Origin: Clostridiales bacterium
Lineage (GTDB): Bacteria > Bacillota > Clostridia > Christensenellales > Aristaeellaceae
Assembly: GCA_004557125.1 (NCBI GenBank)
Contig: SFET01000035.1
Location: forward strand, 1 to 24,702
Length of the DNA stretch: 24,702 nt
Reading direction: 5' to 3'
Part shown: positions 14,231 through 22,016 of the stretch, piece after piece
Numbering within the stretch: position 1 is the stretch's first letter
Layout of the letters: the number at the start of each line of letters is the position of its first letter
Translations under genes and position numbers: made by a program
The notes under the pieces: model-generated
What the model saw: only the letters and a program-made list of their open reading frames with translations
Database searches by the model: none
Told to the model about the DNA's origin: nothing

Positions 14231-15208
14231 TCAGCCCTCGCACAGGTGGCAGGCTACCATGTGTCCGCCGCCCACATCGTGCAGCTCTGGCTCACACTCG
14301 CGGCACCTCTGCGTCGCATAGCGGCAACGCGTGTGGAAGCGGCAGCCGCTGGGCGGATTGAACGGGCTGGGCACATCGCCCGTCAGGCGGATGCGCTGCG
14401 CAGGCGCGTCCACGTCCGGGATCGGGATCGAGGAGAGCAGCGCCTGGGTGTACGGATGCTGCGCGTGCCCGTACAGCTCCTCCTTGGTCGCAATCTCGAC
14501 CGCCTTGCCCACATACATGACCATCACGCGGTCGCACAGATACCGCACAACGCTCAGGTCATGCGAGATGAACAGATACGTCAGCGAGAGCTCGTGCTGC
14601 AGGTCGCGCATCAGATTGAGCACCTGCGCGCGCACGGAGACGTCCAACGCGGAAACGGGCTCATCGCCGATGACAAACTCCGGATTGAGCACGAGCGCGC
14701 GCGCGATCATGATCCTCTGGCGCTGGCCGCCGGAAAACTCATGCGGATAGCGGTTGAGGCACTCCGGCTGAAGGCCGACCTTCTCCATGATATCCAGCAC
14801 CCGGTCCGTGCGCTCCTCCTTGGTGCCGATATGGAAGACGTCCAGCGATGCACAGATGAGCTCCTTCACCGTCATGCGCGGATTCAGCGATGCATACGGA
14901 TCCTGGAAGATGATCTGCATCTTCCGGCGGTACTCGCGCATCTCCCTGGCGTCCAGCGCCAGCAGGTCCACGCCCTTGTAGGTCAGGCTGCCGCCGTCCG
15001 GCTCATGCAGGCGCAGAATCGCGCGGCCGAGCGTGGACTTGCCACAGCCCGACTCGCCCACGACGCCCAGCGTCTCACCCGGCATGATATCAAAGGTGAC
15101 GCCGTCCACGGCCTTGACCGTCTTGGGTTCGCCGCCCAGGAATTTCTTTTGGGATGTAAAATGCTTTTTGAGTTGCTCCACCTTGAGCAGCGGCTCAGCT
15201 GTATTCAT
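14231..15208 (-). CDS. oppF: Oligopeptide ABC transporter ATPase (OppF/DppF type)
   Basis: A 325-residue ATP-binding subunit. Walker A GESGCGKST (51-59), signature FSGGQRQR (158-165), Walker B FVIGDEP (178-184) and the H-loop LFISHDLSVV are all present. The C-terminal oligopeptide extension has the cysteine pattern CRFHTRCRYATQRCRECEPE, which in related Dpp/Opp ATPases can bind an iron-sulfur cluster. The ATG overlaps the oppD stop (ATGA, 15205-15208), so the two are translationally coupled and would act as a heterodimer. Confidence 0.93.
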   Translation of the reverse strand: MNTAEPLLKVEQLKKHFTSQKKFLGGEPKTVKAVDGVTFDIMPGETLGVVGESGCGKSTLGRAILRLHEPDGGSLTYKGVDLLALDAREMREYRRKMQIIFQDPYASLNPRMTVKELICASLDVFHIGTKEERTDRVLDIMEKVGLQPECLNRYPHEFSGGQRQRIMIARALVLNPEFVIGDEPVSALDVSVRAQVLNLMRDLQHELSLTYLFISHDLSVVRYLCDRVMVMYVGKAVEIATKEELYGHAQHPYTQALLSSIPIPDVDAPAQRIRLTGDVPSPFNPPSGCRFHTRCRYATQRCRECEPELHDVGGGHMVACHLCEG

Positions 15209-16200
15209 GGTGCCACCTCCGAAAAGCTGTCACGGTACTTCCAGCATCTGACCTGCTGGCCCTCCGGCGTTTCATAGATCGGCGGGTTTTTCTCCCTGCA
15301 CACGTCCATCGCGCAGCTGCAGCGCACACAGAAGCGGCAGCCGCTGGGCATGGCATTCAGGCTGGGCACGGTACCGGGGATTGCATACAGTCGTTCAGAG
15401 TCCTTGTCAAGGCGCGGAATCGACGCCAGAAGGCCCTGCGTATACGGATGAAGCGGATTTCTGAAAATCTGCCGGGCTGTGCCGTATTCCACAACCTGGC
15501 CGGCGTACATGACCATGATCGAATCGGCCATCTCCGCTACAACGCCCATGTCATGCGTGATCAGCATGATGGACGCATTGATCTTCTGCTTGAGCTCCAC
15601 CATCAGATCGATGATCTGCGCCTGGATGGTCACATCCAGCGCCGTGGTGGGCTCATCGGCAATCAGCAGGCTCGGATTGCAGGAGAGCGCCATGGCAATC
15701 ATGACGCGCTGGCGCATGCCGCCGCTGAGCTGATGGGGATACTCCTTGAGGCGCTGCTCGGGCGAGGAAACACCCACCTTCGTCAGGATATCTAGAGCCT
15801 GCTTTTTGATCTCGCTCCTGGGCAGATCGCTGTGCACGGCGATCGTCTCCTCAAGCTGGCGCCCGACGGTCAGCACCGGGTTGAGCGAGGTCATCGAATC
15901 CTGAAAAATCATGGCAATATCCTTGCCGCGGATGTGACTGAGCTCCTTGTTGCTCTTCCGGGTCAGATCCTCGCCATTGAAGAGGACCTTGCCCCCGGCA
16001 ATGCGCCCGATGCCCGTGGGCAGCAGGCGAAGGATGGACAGGGAGGTCACACTCTTGCCGCAGCCCGACTCGCCCACGATGCCCAGAGTTTCGCCCTTGC
16101 GCACCTTGAAGCTGACACCATCGACTGCGGTGATATATCCCTGCTTTGTGCGGAACTGAGTCACCAGCTGCTGAACTTCCAATAGTGGCTGCGCCGACAT
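15205..16200 (-). CDS. oppD: Oligopeptide ABC transporter ATPase (OppD/DppD type)
   Basis: A 331-residue ATP-binding subunit. Walker A GESGCGKSV (43-51), FQDSMTSLNP Q-loop (99-108), signature LSGGMRQR (158-165), Walker B LLIADEP (178-184) and MLITHDMGVV are intact. The C-terminal oligopeptide extension GCRFCVRCSCAMDVC is cysteine-rich as in OppF. The ATG at 16200 has GAGGT 5-9 bases upstream. It is separated from the binding-protein gene by 95 bases holding a strong stem-loop, so it is probably expressed at a lower level than that gene. Confidence 0.93.
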   Translation of the reverse strand: MSAQPLLEVQQLVTQFRTKQGYITAVDGVSFKVRKGETLGIVGESGCGKSVTSLSILRLLPTGIGRIAGGKVLFNGEDLTRKSNKELSHIRGKDIAMIFQDSMTSLNPVLTVGRQLEETIAVHSDLPRSEIKKQALDILTKVGVSSPEQRLKEYPHQLSGGMRQRVMIAMALSCNPSLLIADEPTTALDVTIQAQIIDLMVELKQKINASIMLITHDMGVVAEMADSIMVMYAGQVVEYGTARQIFRNPLHPYTQGLLASIPRLDKDSERLYAIPGTVPSLNAMPSGCRFCVRCSCAMDVCREKNPPIYETPEGQQVRCWKYRDSFSEVAP

Positions 16201-16230
16201 GTTTACCTCACCCTGTTCTTCTTATGATGT

Positions 16231-16263
16231 GCCTGCTGCCCGGGGAGACCCCGAACAGCAGGC
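16231..16263 (-). other. Strong stem-loop between oppA and oppD
   Basis: GCCTGCTG (16231-16238) pairs with CAGCAGGC (16256-16263), with an inner CGGGG/CCCCG stem. There is no T-run, so it looks like a message stabiliser or partial terminator. Such a structure would let the binding protein be made in excess over the ATPases. Confidence 0.6.
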
Positions 16264-16295
16264 GGATTCAATGCACGTCTTGAAACGGACTGCGC

Positions 16296-17882
16296 TTACT
16301 TCGCGATTTCCCACTGCCAGACCGCACGGTTGAGCAGGCTGAAGTCCTCGAAGCTCACGTTGGAGATGCGGCTGCTGTAAGCCACCAGATCGTTCTGGAA
16401 GTAGAGCCAGCTGAAGGGCACCTGATCGCGCAGCATCATCTGATACTCGTAGTAGATCGGCAGGCGCTCCTCATAGGAGTTCACCGCAAAGCCCTCGACC
16501 ATGCCCTTTTCATACAGGGACGTGTCGGCGTTCTGGGAGAAGTTGTTCACGTGGCCAGGGCGCACGTTGACGCAGCTCTCCGCCGGGTCCGGGCTTCCGC
16601 CGGAGCCGATCAGGCCGAAGTCGTAGTTGCCGGCACGGCACTCGGACAGCAGGGTCGGATGGTCAGTGGTGACGATCTCAACATCGATGCCGATCTTGGC
16701 CAGATCCTGCTGGATCAGCGGAGCGGACTTCTCGCGCACCTCGTTGCCCTTGGACACGCGCAGCGTGTAGGTCTTGCTGGTGTCAAAGCCGGAATCCTTC
16801 ACCATCTGGGCAGCCTTCTCCACGTCGTACGGGATCGGGAGCAGATCCGGGTTGAAGTACGGATGGTTCTGGCGCAGCGGGCCCGCGGCGGCCTCACCCT
16901 CGCCGCGCATCAGGTTGTTGACCAGCACGTCGCGGTTGATCGCCATGTTGACCGCCTGGCGCACTTCCTTGGGGATGTTGTTGACGTTCATGGTCAGGTA
17001 CTGATAGCCCAGGGACTTGACGGACTCGCAGGTCAGGTTGTCCTGCATCTTCGCCATATCCCAGTCGTTGGCCGGGATGTTGCCCAGGCCGGCGCCCGCC
17101 ACGATGTCAATCTCGCCGCTCATCAGGCCGCTGAGCAGGTTGGAGGCCGCCACAATGCGCACGACAAAGCGGTCAAACTGCGGCGCGCCGAGGTAGTAGT
17201 TCTTGTTGGCTGTGAATTCCACGCGCTCGCCGGAGATGCTGCTCTCAAAGACGCAGGGGCCGGAGCCGATGGGCTTCTGCCAGAACTCGTTGCTCATGAT
17301 CTCCGTCACCGGGATATCCGCAAGCAGATGCTTGGGCAGGATGTACAGGTCGCGGAAGGTCTGCGTGAGCATGTAGGAGAGCGGCGCCGGGTTCTTCATG
17401 GTGAACTGGACCGTATGCTCATCCAGCGCCTTCACGCCGAACTCCTCGCCCTCAACGCGCATGCCGCTGGCGTCCGTGCCGGTGAAGAACGCGACCTTGC
17501 TGCGGCGCGGATGGGTGATCTCCGGCGCGGCCATCAGCTCGCAGGTGAAAACCACGTCGTCCGCGGTCACCGGCTCGCCGTCATGCCAGGTGGCATTCTC
17601 ATTGAGCTTGAAGGTCAGCACGAGGCCGTCCTGCTCCCAGCTGTCCGCCAGGCGCGGCTGATGCTCGCCGTTCGCCTTGACGACGATCAGCTTGTCAAAC
17701 ATCAGCTCAAGCACGGCATCCGTGTTGCCGTTGGTGGTGTTGAACGGGATGAAGGTCTCCCACGGCGCCGTCATCGCCATGGTGATGGTGACTTGCTCGT
17801 CCGCAACCGCACCCGCGACAAGTGCGCACAGCAGCATCGCGGCCAGCAGAACAGACAGGGCTTTTGCGAGCGTCTTTTTCAT
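16296..17882 (-). CDS. oppA: Peptide-type extracellular solute-binding protein (family 5)
   Basis: A 528-residue secreted peptide-binding protein that feeds the Opp channel. The start at 17882 is fixed by AAGGAGG upstream and by the signal peptide MKKTLAKALSVLLAAMLLCA, with likely cleavage after GAVA. Family-5 hallmarks include LADSWEQDGLVLTFKLNENA, then TWHDGEPVTADDVVFTCELM, and a C-terminal PFSWLYFQNDLVAYS. No lipobox cysteine sits at the cleavage site (the only cysteine is inside the hydrophobic core). A non-lipidated binding protein is unusual for a single-membrane Firmicute. It lies between oppC and oppD in the operon. The preferred peptide cannot be read from sequence. Confidence 0.92.
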   Translation of the reverse strand: MKKTLAKALSVLLAAMLLCALVAGAVADEQVTITMAMTAPWETFIPFNTTNGNTDAVLELMFDKLIVVKANGEHQPRLADSWEQDGLVLTFKLNENATWHDGEPVTADDVVFTCELMAAPEITHPRRSKVAFFTGTDASGMRVEGEEFGVKALDEHTVQFTMKNPAPLSYMLTQTFRDLYILPKHLLADIPVTEIMSNEFWQKPIGSGPCVFESSISGERVEFTANKNYYLGAPQFDRFVVRIVAASNLLSGLMSGEIDIVAGAGLGNIPANDWDMAKMQDNLTCESVKSLGYQYLTMNVNNIPKEVRQAVNMAINRDVLVNNLMRGEGEAAAGPLRQNHPYFNPDLLPIPYDVEKAAQMVKDSGFDTSKTYTLRVSKGNEVREKSAPLIQQDLAKIGIDVEIVTTDHPTLLSECRAGNYDFGLIGSGGSPDPAESCVNVRPGHVNNFSQNADTSLYEKGMVEGFAVNSYEERLPIYYEYQMMLRDQVPFSWLYFQNDLVAYSSRISNVSFEDFSLLNRAVWQWEIAK

Positions 17883-17913
17883 TTTTCTTCCTCCTTGAAA
17901 GATGTTTTTATCA

Positions 17914-17938
17914 AATCTGCATCTTGTAAATGCAGATT
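17914..17938 (-). other. 9-bp stem-loop between oppC and oppA
   Basis: AATCTGCAT (17914-17922) and ATGCAGATT (17930-17938) form a perfect stem around 7 bases. It sits upstream of the oppA ribosome site and has no T-run. It could mark an RNA processing or stabilising point at the 5' side of oppA. Confidence 0.5.
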
Positions 17939-17949
17939 GATTTACCCGA

Positions 17950-18843
17950 TCAGAGAACCATCTTGGTATCCAGCGCGTCGCGCATGCCGTCGCCAATGAA
18001 GTTGATGCACAGGATGGTCACCAGCAGCGCCACTCCCGGCGGCACCCATAGCCACGGCCGCATGGCCAGCACGCTGATGGACTGCGCCTCATAGAGGATA
18101 TTGCCCCACGAGGCCTGCGGCGCCTGAACGCCCATGCCCAGGAAGCTCAGCGCAGATTCCGTGATGATCGCCTGCGCGGCGCGGAACGTGAAGGCGATCA
18201 GCACCGGCGCAAAGGAGTTGGGCAGAATGTACTTGGTCATGATGCTAAGGTCTTTCGTGCCGATGGCGCGGGCCGCCTCAACATACTCGCTCTCGCGAAC
18301 GGAGAGCACGTTGCCGTAAATCGTCCTGGCGAAGCGCGGCCAGCCGAGGATGCCGATGACGACCGTGACCGTCGCAATCGACGGGCCCAGCACCGACACC
18401 AGCACCAGGATCAGCACCATGGACGGGAAGGACATGAAGATGTCCGCCAGACGCATGATGACCACATCCACCCAGCCGCGGTAGTATCCCGCTAGCAGGC
18501 CCAGCGGCACGCCGACCACCAGGCTGATGATCGCCGAGAGGATGCCCACCTGCAGCGACACGCGGCCGCCATACAGAAAGCGGGCAAAGCTGTCGCGTCC
18601 GATGTCGTCCGTACCCAGCCAGTGCGCAGCAGAGGGCGGCGCGCCAAAATAGGTGCTGTAATCCGTGGTGTACGGATCCAGATTCAGACAGATCGGCAGG
18701 AAGATGACGGCGAGCACCTCCACCGCCAGCACAAACAGGCTGATCATCGCCAGCTTGTGTTTGCGGAAGCGCCGGACAACATCCCTGAAGTAGGAGTTGG
18801 ACGTATCCTTGGCCGCGGCCCTGGAAACAGCTTCCTTCGTCAC
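17950..18843 (-). CDS. oppC: Oligopeptide ABC transporter permease (OppC/DppC type)
   Basis: A 297-residue inner-membrane permease. The N-terminal helix after a basic segment (FRKHKLAMISLFVLAVEVLA), the OppC-type PHWLGTDDIGRD-like stretch (here AHWLGTDDIGRDSFARFLYG) and the cytoplasmic EAA loop EAARAIGTKDLSIMTKYILP identify it. About six membrane helices are visible. The start is GTG 18843 with GGGAG about 10 bases upstream. It pairs with OppB (16 bases apart) to form the channel. Confidence 0.93.
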   Translation of the reverse strand: MTKEAVSRAAAKDTSNSYFRDVVRRFRKHKLAMISLFVLAVEVLAVIFLPICLNLDPYTTDYSTYFGAPPSAAHWLGTDDIGRDSFARFLYGGRVSLQVGILSAIISLVVGVPLGLLAGYYRGWVDVVIMRLADIFMSFPSMVLILVLVSVLGPSIATVTVVIGILGWPRFARTIYGNVLSVRESEYVEAARAIGTKDLSIMTKYILPNSFAPVLIAFTFRAAQAIITESALSFLGMGVQAPQASWGNILYEAQSISVLAMRPWLWVPPGVALLVTILCINFIGDGMRDALDTKMVL

Positions 18844-18859
18844 AGCAATCGCTCCCTTC

Positions 18860-19816
18860 TCAATACTTGATTCTCGGGTCCAGCAGGTTGTACAGCAGAT
18901 CGATGACCAGGTTGCCGATCAGAACCACGATCGCGATGACCACCGTGATGCCCATAATCGTGGGGTAATCGCGCGCGTTGATCGACTGCACCATCAGGCT
19001 GCCCAGTCCCGGCCAGCCGAAGATCTGCTCCGTAACCACCGCGCCGCCAATCAGCGCCGGGATCTGCATGCCAAACCAGGAGACCAGCGGAATCCAGGCG
19101 TTGCGCAGCGCATGCCGGATGAGCACGGGCGTCTCCAGCAGGCCCTTGGCGCGGGCCATGCGCACATAGTCGCTCTGCAGCACCTCCATCATCGATCCGC
19201 GGCACTGGCGGATCAGGCTGCCGATGTACTGGATCGCCAGCACGCAGGAGGGCAGCACCAGGTGGTGCAGCAGCATGCCTGCCGTGCGCACGCCGGAGGA
19301 GTCATACATGCCCGAGGAGGGGAACCAGCGCAGATTGACATTGAAGATGTAGATCAGCACCAGCGCCGCGAAGAAGTTGGGCATGGCCGCGCCGATGAAG
19401 GAAATGCCGGAGGAGACATAGTCCCACGCGGAGTAGGGCTTGTACGCAGCCATGATGCCCAGCGGCAGCGCAATCAGGAACGTCAGCAGCATCGCCGAAC
19501 CGGTCAGCAGCAGCGTCGGCCCGATGCGCTCAAACACCATGTCCATGACGGGCAGGTTGGTCCGGTAGGAATAGCCCAGATTGCCCGTCAGCAGGCCCTT
19601 CAACCAGCGCAGATACTGGATATACACCGGCTGATCAAGGCCCAGCGCTTCCGCCATGGCGTCCATCTGCTCCTGCGTCGCCATGGGATCGTTGAACATG
19701 ATCTCCAGCGGCGAGCTGGGCGTCAGGGACGCAAGCAGATACACCAGCAGCGTGATGCCAAGGAACGTCGGTATGGCGATCAGCAGTCGTTTGATGATAT
19801 ACCGCAGTCTACTCAT
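18860..19816 (-). CDS. oppB: Oligopeptide ABC transporter permease (OppB/DppB type)
   Basis: A 318-residue inner-membrane permease. It begins MSRLRYIIKRLLIAIPTFLG, the typical OppB first helix. It has LGYSYRTNLPVMDMVFERIG and the EAA-type loop MARAKGLLETPVLIRHALRN, then a C-terminal DPRIKY end. It is the first gene of the six-gene operon. The ATG at 19816 has GAGGGA upstream and lies about 65 bases after a well-formed promoter. Confidence 0.93.
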   Translation of the reverse strand: MSRLRYIIKRLLIAIPTFLGITLLVYLLASLTPSSPLEIMFNDPMATQEQMDAMAEALGLDQPVYIQYLRWLKGLLTGNLGYSYRTNLPVMDMVFERIGPTLLLTGSAMLLTFLIALPLGIMAAYKPYSAWDYVSSGISFIGAAMPNFFAALVLIYIFNVNLRWFPSSGMYDSSGVRTAGMLLHHLVLPSCVLAIQYIGSLIRQCRGSMMEVLQSDYVRMARAKGLLETPVLIRHALRNAWIPLVSWFGMQIPALIGGAVVTEQIFGWPGLGSLMVQSINARDYPTIMGITVVIAIVVLIGNLVIDLLYNLLDPRIKY

Positions 19817-19870
19817 AGTCTTCCCTCACTGTTGTCTTGGTTTTTCGTCAGCATTCGACAAGATATTAAT

Positions 19871-19909
19871 ATGATTATTAATCATACCATACATGATGGG
19901 GAGATGCAA
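19871..19909 (-). promoter_or_regulatory. opp operon promoter with palindromic operator
   Basis: On the minus strand TTGCAT (19904-19909) and TATGAT (19881-19886) are spaced by 17 bases. The -10 overlaps a perfect 15-bp palindrome, ATGATTA-T-TAATCAT (19871-19885). A repressor bound there would block the operon; the divergent GntR protein is the obvious candidate. Confidence 0.7.
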
Positions 19910-19990
19910 CCATTTCTTCAATTTCGTTTCGATCACGGTCGCGCCGCACAGCCATGGCCAACAGCGGCTATTTTTCCTTCTGAACAGCTA

Positions 19991-20019
19991 TTGACAGAAC
20001 AGAAAAGAATTGCTATGAT
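19991..20019 (+). promoter_or_regulatory. Promoter of the GntR regulator gene
   Basis: TTGACA (19991-19996), 17-base spacer, TATGAT (20014-20019). The -10 begins TATGATGAAT, one mismatch from the TATGATTAAT found at two neighbouring promoters, which suggests autoregulation. Confidence 0.75.
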
Positions 20020-20079
20020 GAATCGCAATGCGTCCGTTTCATATTGTTTCTCAATGACTGAATGAAGGAGAATCAACCC

Positions 20080-20742
20080 TTGATCACTTCCAAGAAAGCC
20101 ACGCTCAAGGATCATGCTTACCAGCAAATCATCGAGATGATCTGCAACGGCAAGATTCAGACCGGCGAGATCGTCACGGAAAAGCAGTTGATCGAGCACT
20201 TCGGCTTCAGCAAGTCTCCCGTTCGCGAAGCGCTGATCCAGCTGTGCCATGACGGCGTGCTGCACAGCATTCCGCGCTGCGGCTATCAGGTCATTCAGAT
20301 CAGCGCCAAGGATGTGCGCGAGCTGACGGAACTGCGCATGGATCTGGAGCTGGCCAGCCTCAGGCGGCTGATCGCCAACCCGACGGAGGCCCATCTTGAG
20401 CAGCTGCGCGAGCTCAACCGCCAGCGCAACAGGCCCGCTCAGGAGAAGGATCTGTGGAGCGCGTGGGACAACAACGTCCAGTTCCACCTGTGCCTGCTCG
20501 AGGGTGCGGGCAACGCGCATGCGCTCGATGTGCTCCGCAGAACGCTCTCCACCTGCACGCGCGCCTATGCCCAGCTCTACTTCACCCGCCGCGACAGCAT
20601 CATCTCGCCCCGCTCGACCCGCCATCTCCACGAGCTCATCGTGAACGCGCTGGAGAGCCGCAATCTGGAAACAGCGCAGGCGCTGCTGCGCGAGGATATC
20701 CTGCGCATGCAGACCGAGCTGCTGTCCAACGACAATGTCTGA
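20080..20742 (+). CDS. GntR-family regulator with FCD domain
   Basis: A 220-residue regulator. The N-terminal winged helix (DHAYQQIIEMICNGKIQTGE, then TEKQLIEHFGFSKSPVREAL, residues 33-52) is followed by an all-helical FCD ligand domain from ELTELRMDLELASLRRLI onward. Histidines in FHLCLLEGAGNAH and RHLHELIVNAL fit the usual metal/ligand pocket. FCD regulators sense small organic acids or amino acids. I chose TTG 20080 because AAGGAG lies 9 bases upstream; an in-frame ATG at 20062 has no ribosome site. It is divergent from the opp operon and probably controls it. It ends at a strong terminator. Confidence 0.88.
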   Translation: MITSKKATLKDHAYQQIIEMICNGKIQTGEIVTEKQLIEHFGFSKSPVREALIQLCHDGVLHSIPRCGYQVIQISAKDVRELTELRMDLELASLRRLIANPTEAHLEQLRELNRQRNRPAQEKDLWSAWDNNVQFHLCLLEGAGNAHALDVLRRTLSTCTRAYAQLYFTRRDSIISPRSTRHLHELIVNALESRNLETAQALLREDILRMQTELLSNDNV

Positions 20743-20748
20743 ATCCTC

Positions 20749-20776
20749 ACAGAGCATCGCCATGCTCTGTTTTTTG
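20749..20776 (+). terminator. Terminator of the GntR gene
   Basis: ACAGAGCAT (20749-20757), loop CGCC, ATGCTCTGT (20762-20770), then a T-run. The stem is perfect at 9 bp. A second GC-rich stem, CGGCGGGCG (20781-20789) / CGCCCGCCG (20814-20822), follows and lies at the 3' end of the minus-strand gene. Confidence 0.85.
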
Positions 20777-20831
20777 TTTCCGGCGGGCGGCAGACGGTCC
20801 TTCTCGCCCGGCGCGCCCGCCGCGGGGCATT

Positions 20832-21791
20832 TTACTTCTGTCTGGCAACCTCGTCCACCACGCAGCGGATGCGGTCGGTGGAGATCTCCGTGGGCAGCGT
20901 GCAGTCGGAACCGACGATGAAGGGCTTGCCCTCCATCTCCTTGAGGATCTTGCGGGTGTGCTCGCGGATCTGCTCGGGCGTGCCGTCCACCAGCACGCCG
21001 CTGCGGTCCTGGAAGCCGCCCAGGATGATGCTGTTCGGGAACAGCTCCGCGCCCTGCGTCAGACTGACATGGTTGTGATACACGCTCCAGTTGACCACCG
21101 TCGGGTCCAGCACCGTGAAGCGGGAGAAGTCCACATCGGATTTGCAGATGTGCAGCACGTCAAACGGCGTCTTCTCCTTGATATGGCGATACAGCTTCTG
21201 CTCAAAGCCGGAGACGTGCTCCATATACTCGTCGTGGAAGAACCACTTCGATTCGCCGCCCAGCGCCGCGTAGAAGATGCCGTCCGCGCCGGCCTCCAGC
21301 GAGCAGTCCACCAGCTCCATCAGCGTGTCGGTGAACATGTCGAACACACCCTTCATCTGCTGCGGCTTTTCCCGGCAGAAAATCGACAGGCCGTAGCCCA
21401 TGCCGACATAGTTGCCGGAGAAGCCGGTCGCATGGAAAACCGAGGCAATCAGGCCATGGATGGTCGCCAGAATCGGATACTCGCCCCGGGCCTGATCGGC
21501 AATCCGCTTGATGATGTCCATCTGATCGATGAACTGCTTGTCCTTGCGGCCGAAGCTGCGGAACTTGCCGATGTCCGCCGTGCTCAGAATCCTGCTCTCC
21601 CCGTCGTAGAGCACGTTCTCGTTCATCACCTTGAGGATATCCGCGTCCGTCTGCTGCACAAAATCCATATGCGCGCGGATTGCCGCGTCGCCATGGTGCA
21701 TGCTCTCCGGAAAATGGAGCCAGAAGCCGACCGGCGTCCTGTCAATCGGCTTTCCTTCCAGGAGGTTAAAAACCCGTTCCCTTTTGTTCAT
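20832..21791 (-). CDS. Uroporphyrinogen decarboxylase (URO-D/MtaA) family protein
   Basis: A 319-residue TIM-barrel protein of the URO-D superfamily, which covers HemE and cobalamin-linked methyltransferases such as MtaA. The opening RERVFNLLEGKPIDRTPVGF and the late ILGGFQDRSGVLVDGTPEQI with FIVGSDCTLPTE are typical. The HemE arginine-rich porphyrin motif near the N-terminus is absent, so haem synthesis is unlikely and a methyl-transfer or lyase role is more plausible. H219/C221-type residues in DVLHICKSDVD resemble metal ligands. No corrinoid protein is nearby. The ATG at 21791 has AAAGGAG upstream. It is divergent from the M24 gene. Confidence 0.8.
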   Translation of the reverse strand: MNKRERVFNLLEGKPIDRTPVGFWLHFPESMHHGDAAIRAHMDFVQQTDADILKVMNENVLYDGESRILSTADIGKFRSFGRKDKQFIDQMDIIKRIADQARGEYPILATIHGLIASVFHATGFSGNYVGMGYGLSIFCREKPQQMKGVFDMFTDTLMELVDCSLEAGADGIFYAALGGESKWFFHDEYMEHVSGFEQKLYRHIKEKTPFDVLHICKSDVDFSRFTVLDPTVVNWSVYHNHVSLTQGAELFPNSIILGGFQDRSGVLVDGTPEQIREHTRKILKEMEGKPFIVGSDCTLPTEISTDRIRCVVDEVARQK

Positions 21792-21856
21792 GTGTTCATG
21801 CTCCTTTCATCCATCGTGAACTGCCATACAAAATCGATGCAATGCACATTCTCGGC

Positions 21857-21885
21857 TTGACTATTCTGTTCATATCTGATATGAT
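21857..21885 (+). promoter_or_regulatory. Promoter of the M24 peptidase gene
   Basis: TTGACT (21857-21862), 17-base spacer, TATGAT (21880-21885). The sequence from the -10 reads TATGATTAAT, identical to the opp promoter. Confidence 0.7.
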
Positions 21886-21900
21886 TAATGATATCATCAG
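21878..21900. promoter_or_regulatory. Palindromic operator between URO-D-like and M24 genes
   Basis: The block contains TGATAT/ATATCA arms (21878-21883 / 21891-21896) and a perfect ATGATATCAT (21888-21897). It overlaps the -10 boxes of both divergent promoters, so one bound protein could control both directions. Confidence 0.6.
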
Positions 21901-21916
21901 TCAGAATTCTTGTCAA
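21888..21916 (-). promoter_or_regulatory. Promoter of the URO-D-like gene
   Basis: On the minus strand TTGACA (21911-21916), 17-base spacer, TATCAT (21888-21893). The -10 lies in the same palindrome as the divergent M24 promoter. Confidence 0.7.
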
Positions 21917-22016
21917 CCCCTGACGATGAATTCTTCTCTTTTCATACCAAGATATCCATATCATTCGCTTTTGAGGCCGAAACACATGCCGTTTCAGGAA
22001 ACAGGAGGTGTTCCGC

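Noticed and set aside
16551..17999. Long open frame opposite the solute-binding protein gene (482 codons).
   Set aside because: It mirrors oppA codon by codon, has no family resemblance and is rich in R/H/V/A as expected from an antisense GC-rich shadow.
18797..20065. Open frame of 422 codons on the plus strand across oppB.
   Set aside because: Covers oppB and its promoter in antisense, very rich in Q/H/R; not protein-like.
20832..21791. HemE (haem biosynthesis) as the identity of the URO-D-like gene.
   Set aside because: The N-terminal arginine-rich porphyrin-binding motif of HemE is not present and no haem genes are nearby.
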